Assembly: GCA_958430865.1 (NCBI GenBank)
Contig: CAUDNR010000471.1
Location: 1,857 to 24,214, forward strand
Source of the DNA: Entrophospora sp. SA101
Lineage: Eukaryota > Glomeromycota > Glomeromycetes > Entrophosporales > Entrophosporaceae
Reading direction: 5' to 3'
Length of the DNA: 22,358 nucleotides
Of the stretch, positions 20,239 through 22,358 are shown piece after piece. A program made the translations under genes and the position numbers. Numbering within the stretch: the stretch's first letter is position 1; each line of letters opens with the position of its first letter. Below the pieces are notes generated by a model that ran no database searches, had not been told where the DNA came from, and saw nothing but the letters and a program-made list of their open reading frames with translations.

Positions 20239-20320
20239 ATTAAATGGCAAATCATATTAATGCGAATCTTAGTTTTTTATAATTATGCGAATCAATTTTC
20301 CGAACACATTTAAAAAATTA

Positions 20321-20884
20321 TTAATAATGCGAATCGAAATCAGCCAAGGACATATGAAATTTATCTTTATTAATTAAAAATTCCAAACGCCAAGTAGCTT
20401 CAGCTTTTAATGCTCTTTTAAACTCTTGTAGTTCAGATTTAGAAAGTTTTCTTCGAGAAAAAGATTTGTTTGCAGGAAATTTTTGAGGAAAAAGTTGCTT
20501 TGCAATTATTTCAGGTTTTTTACCACCTCCAAAATTAGCTGGACTATTTATAACATAATCAATATACTCCAAGTCACAAAGACCCTTGCATATATGTAGA
20601 TTTTGATCTATATTATTATCATCAATGATATGTTCTTCATGGTTACTTTTTGTAAAGAATGCTTTGACACTAGGTTGATTATTTATTAAAAAATTACAAT
20701 TATTACTCTCAGAATGTCTTTTAAAGTTTGCAACTTGATAATTGATTCCAAGTGAAATAATTTGACCATATTTGCAAATAACTTTTTTAGCATTGACAAA
20801 TTCTTGAAAGTTAGTGTATGTAGTAAAATGTTGTTGGTGTGAATCATAAGGAATTCTTTTACTATTTTTAGTTTGAATTTTCAT
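20321..20884 (-). CDS. Transposon-borne zinc-finger-like protein, possibly truncated
   Basis: About 187 residues from the ATG at 20884. A longer start at 20965 would read through the element's own subterminal repeats, so I prefer the internal ATG that follows the poly-T tract. Early on there is a Cys/His cluster: VICKYGQIISLG, then VANFKRHSESNNCNF. This resembles a BED- or C2HC-like finger in which the second Cys position is Tyr. Later blocks are HICKGLCDLEYIDYVINSPA, NFGGGKKPEIIAKQLFPQKF and SFSRRKLSKSELQEFKRALK. The layout suggests a DNA-binding, element-encoded protein of a type I believe is repeated in glomeromycotan genomes, but I cannot name the superfamily. The C-terminus (MSLADFDSHY) runs into the left subterminal GCGAAT repeat, so the original tail was probably lost by internal deletion. 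Confidence 0.5.
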   Translation of the reverse strand: MKIQTKNSKRIPYDSHQQHFTTYTNFQEFVNAKKVICKYGQIISLGINYQVANFKRHSESNNCNFLINNQPSVKAFFTKSNHEEHIIDDNNIDQNLHICKGLCDLEYIDYVINSPANFGGGKKPEIIAKQLFPQKFPANKSFSRRKLSKSELQEFKRALKAEATWRLEFLINKDKFHMSLADFDSHY

Positions 20885-21109
20885 TTTTTTTTTTTTTTTG
20901 TATGACCAAGATAAATTTTTTTTATTAATAATGCGAATTATAGTGTAACCGATGACATTTTTCATTTCTCTATGTTTGCGAATTCAGAGTAACTGAGGAC
21001 ATTTTTTCCTTCAAATTATATAAAGGCGGTGACCTTTTCCATTTCCATTAATCAAATCTATAGTGAGGCAGTCACTTTTTTTTTTTTAAAGTACTTTCGA
21101 ATCATAGTG

Positions 21110-21144
21110 TTGGTGGTCACATTCAATAGAGTCTTCCCAGTCCT
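21110..21144 (-). repeat. Right terminal-inverted-repeat block
   Basis: Inverted partner of 20204-20238; complemented it reads AGGACTGGGAAGACTC and then TATTGAATGTGACCACCAA. Confidence 0.85.
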
Positions 21145-21240
21145 ATTTTGCAGTTATGCCCTTTTCTATTGTCCATGCCCCAATTATTCATATTTATATT
21201 TCAAGAACTTATTCAGCTGATAAATATTTACTTTAAATTA

Positions 21241-21905
21241 TTAAGGGTAGGCTCCATGTGTAACACATATAAAGTAAATTATGCGTGATTAGATCTTTAC
21301 TATCCCTATTTTTGTCAACTAAACAATTTCCATTTATAGAAACAAGGTTTAAAGAATGTGGGATAAAAAAATCTGATTGATTTTATTTCCCAAATTAAGA
21401 ATATTTTGTTTGCAAATACTTGAAAAATTTTTTTGCAAATTTTGGTGCAATAAAATTCTGTAGATAAATAGTAGTGGCAGAATGAGCAGAATGCAAAAAA
21501 GATGAGCAACCAAAAAATTTTTTTCACTTAATATAAAACTTTTTTAAGAGAGTATAAAAAGTACAAAACATGTTTTCATAATATAAATACCATATTTAAT
21601 AAAATCAAGGAAGTTTTTTTCACAAATTTTGTTTGATTGGTTAAAGACTTGTACTAGTCACAAGTATACATGAAGTCGAAATTAAAACTCTAAAGTCGAA
21701 ATGCTTTGACTCGAGGCAACTACATATATAGTAAAAATCAGTTTCAACCTTATTTCAACCCTATTTTGACCAGATCTGCAAATGGTCAAAATAGTTTCAA
21801 CTTCATGTATAGTCACAAGTTTTTTGAATTCTTAAAAAATTTAAAATCCTGCGATCGGCACTAATTAACATATGTGTAACTTTATTGCATGGAGCCTACC
21901 CTTAA
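21241..21905. mobile_element. MITE flanked by TTAA
   Basis: The left end TTAAGGGTAGGCTCCATG (21241-21258) is matched exactly by its complement at the right end (21888-21905). Just inside, TGTAAC and ACATAT words recur on both sides in rearranged order. TTAA at both borders fits a TTAA target duplication, as made by piggyBac-type transposases; TA duplication with a longer inverted repeat is an alternative. At about 657 bp internally it has no convincing ORF (the 70-codon minus frame at 21315-21527 is A/T-driven), so it would need a transposase from elsewhere. A second small element is nested in it. Confidence 0.75.
21655..21820. mobile_element. Nested 144-bp inverted-repeat element with 11-bp direct repeats
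   Basis: TAGTCACAAGT occurs exactly at 21655-21665 and again at 21810-21820, enclosing 21666-21809. That interval begins ATACATGAAGTCGAAA and ends with the inverted counterpart TTTCAACTTCATGTA (one CG to TG difference). Long (9-11 bp) duplications are typical of Mutator-like elements. Within it a perfect 11-bp stem, CTATTTTGACC (21761-21771) with GGTCAAAATAG (21784-21794), could form a hairpin. Confidence 0.6.
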
Positions 21906-21946
21906 AAGAATATTTCAAAGAATTTATTATACATATAAATAAATAC
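21902..21946 (+). repeat. 45-bp exact direct repeat, copy 1
   Basis: Begins TTAAAAGAATATTTC at the TTAA on the right border of the MITE and ends AAATAAATAC. It is identical to 22046-22090. Confidence 0.93.
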
Positions 21947-22281
21947 TTAATATTCATATAAATTTAAACTTATAAAATACCTTTTGCATTATCTCCATTT
22001 TGAATTACTATAATAATAAAAATTGACTTTTTGTTAAAAAACTTATTAAAAGAATATTTCAAAGAATTTATTATACATATAAATAAATACATTCTAAATC
22101 AGTTGCACATTGAGTTACCATTATATGTCTATTTGAAAATATGCTTTGATTGGCTTCAGCCATTTCAAAACCTTATCATTATAATTATGTATAAGTTAAA
22201 TTTCAGTTATGTAAATGAAAATGAGTTATGTTGATTCTTACTCAACCAATTTCAAAACTGATTCTAAGCTAATTCTGAATG
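21947..22281. other. A/T-rich sequence without a supported gene
   Basis: Apart from the second 45-bp repeat copy I see no feature. The 67-codon plus frame (22031-22234) overlaps that repeat and looks like a chance ORF. Confidence 0.45.
22046..22090 (+). repeat. 45-bp exact direct repeat, copy 2
   Basis: Identical to 21902-21946, offset by 144 bp, with a TTAA at the same place but no MITE beside it. Confidence 0.93.
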
Positions 22282-22358
22282 TACACTCACTGGACAAAAA
22301 TATATGAACATTTGTTGATCATCAAAAATAATCGAGTGACTTTGACGTAATAAAACTA
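22282..22358 (+). mobile_element. Possible Tc1/mariner-type end, cut by the window border
   Basis: After a TA (22282-22283) the sequence CACTCACTGGACAAAAATAT and then TGAACA resembles the terminal repeats of Tc1/mariner elements, which insert at TA and often start with a CACTG.ACAAAA-like run. The element continues beyond the window, so neither the other end nor a transposase can be seen. Confidence 0.33.

Larger units (their letters stand above)
20157..21162. mobile_element. About 1-kb terminal-inverted-repeat DNA element
   Basis: The two ends begin AGGGCATAA (20157, and the complement ending at 21162). They share a 35-bp inverted block at 20204-20238 and 21110-21144 (30 of 35 identical; core GACTCTAT/AACTCTAT then ATGTGACC and CCAA). 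On the right side five degenerate copies of a TAGTG ... TGACATTTTTC unit start at 20941, 20984, 21021, 21061 and 21105, about 40 bp apart. GCGAAT recurs at 20262, 20287 and 20329 on the left and at 20933 and 20978 on the right. This is the layout of a cut-and-paste transposon with subterminal transposase-binding arrays. It carries one minus-strand ORF. I could not define a target duplication or name the superfamily. Confidence 0.7.

Noticed and set aside
21315..21527. 70-codon minus-strand ORF inside the TTAA MITE
   Set aside because: Phe/Lys/Ile-rich composition expected from A/T-rich DNA; no motif.

Overview
This window looks like nuclear DNA of an early-diverging fungus, most probably an arbuscular mycorrhizal fungus of the Glomeromycotina (Rhizophagus-like). 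The reasons are its very high A+T content, the many short (about 55-175 bp) A/T-rich GT-AG introns, Asn-rich low-complexity inserts inside conserved proteins, a Uma2-type nuclease gene, and abundant DNA transposon remains. Nothing looks bacterial or viral. The species is an inference from style, not from a database match.

Layout. 1-904: no gene. 905-2117 (-): a four-exon gene for a 333-residue protein joining an N-terminal membrane hairpin, a Uma2 PD-(D/E)XK nuclease domain and a C-terminal C2H2 zinc finger. 2405-2749 (-): a decayed histone H4 copy, with Asn-rich possible coding sequence just upstream. 3806-6752 (+): DNA polymerase eta in ten exons. 6914-7640 (-): an unidentified broken gene. 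7776-12425 (-): the complete U5 snRNP GTPase Snu114/EFTUD2 in 18 exons, 977 residues. 12549-14180: a small membrane ORF, the tail of a thioesterase-like protein, and unidentified coding remnants. 15841-16754 (+): riboflavin synthase in three exons. 17988-18229 (+): a 46-residue secreted-peptide precursor with one intron. 18535-18711 (+): a 58-residue cysteine-rich ORF. 19057-22358: densely packed DNA transposon remnants: an internally deleted hAT element, a roughly 1-kb terminal-inverted-repeat element carrying a zinc-finger-like ORF, a TTAA-flanked MITE with a second element nested in it, an exact 45-bp duplication, and a possible Tc1/mariner end.

The three conserved genes serve unrelated core functions: translesion synthesis, splicing and riboflavin synthesis. 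There is no operon or biosynthetic cluster. The rest is fast-evolving accessory sequence. In the dead copies many differences from family consensus, or between paired repeat copies, are CG to TG or CG to CA, as expected from deamination of methylated CpG.

The best candidates for something undescribed are the membrane-hairpin/Uma2/zinc-finger protein, the 46-residue secreted peptide, the 58-residue Cys-rich ORF, and the TIR element with roughly 40-bp iterated subterminal repeats. Exon joins were made by hand; each multi-exon model below keeps one open frame from ATG to stop.
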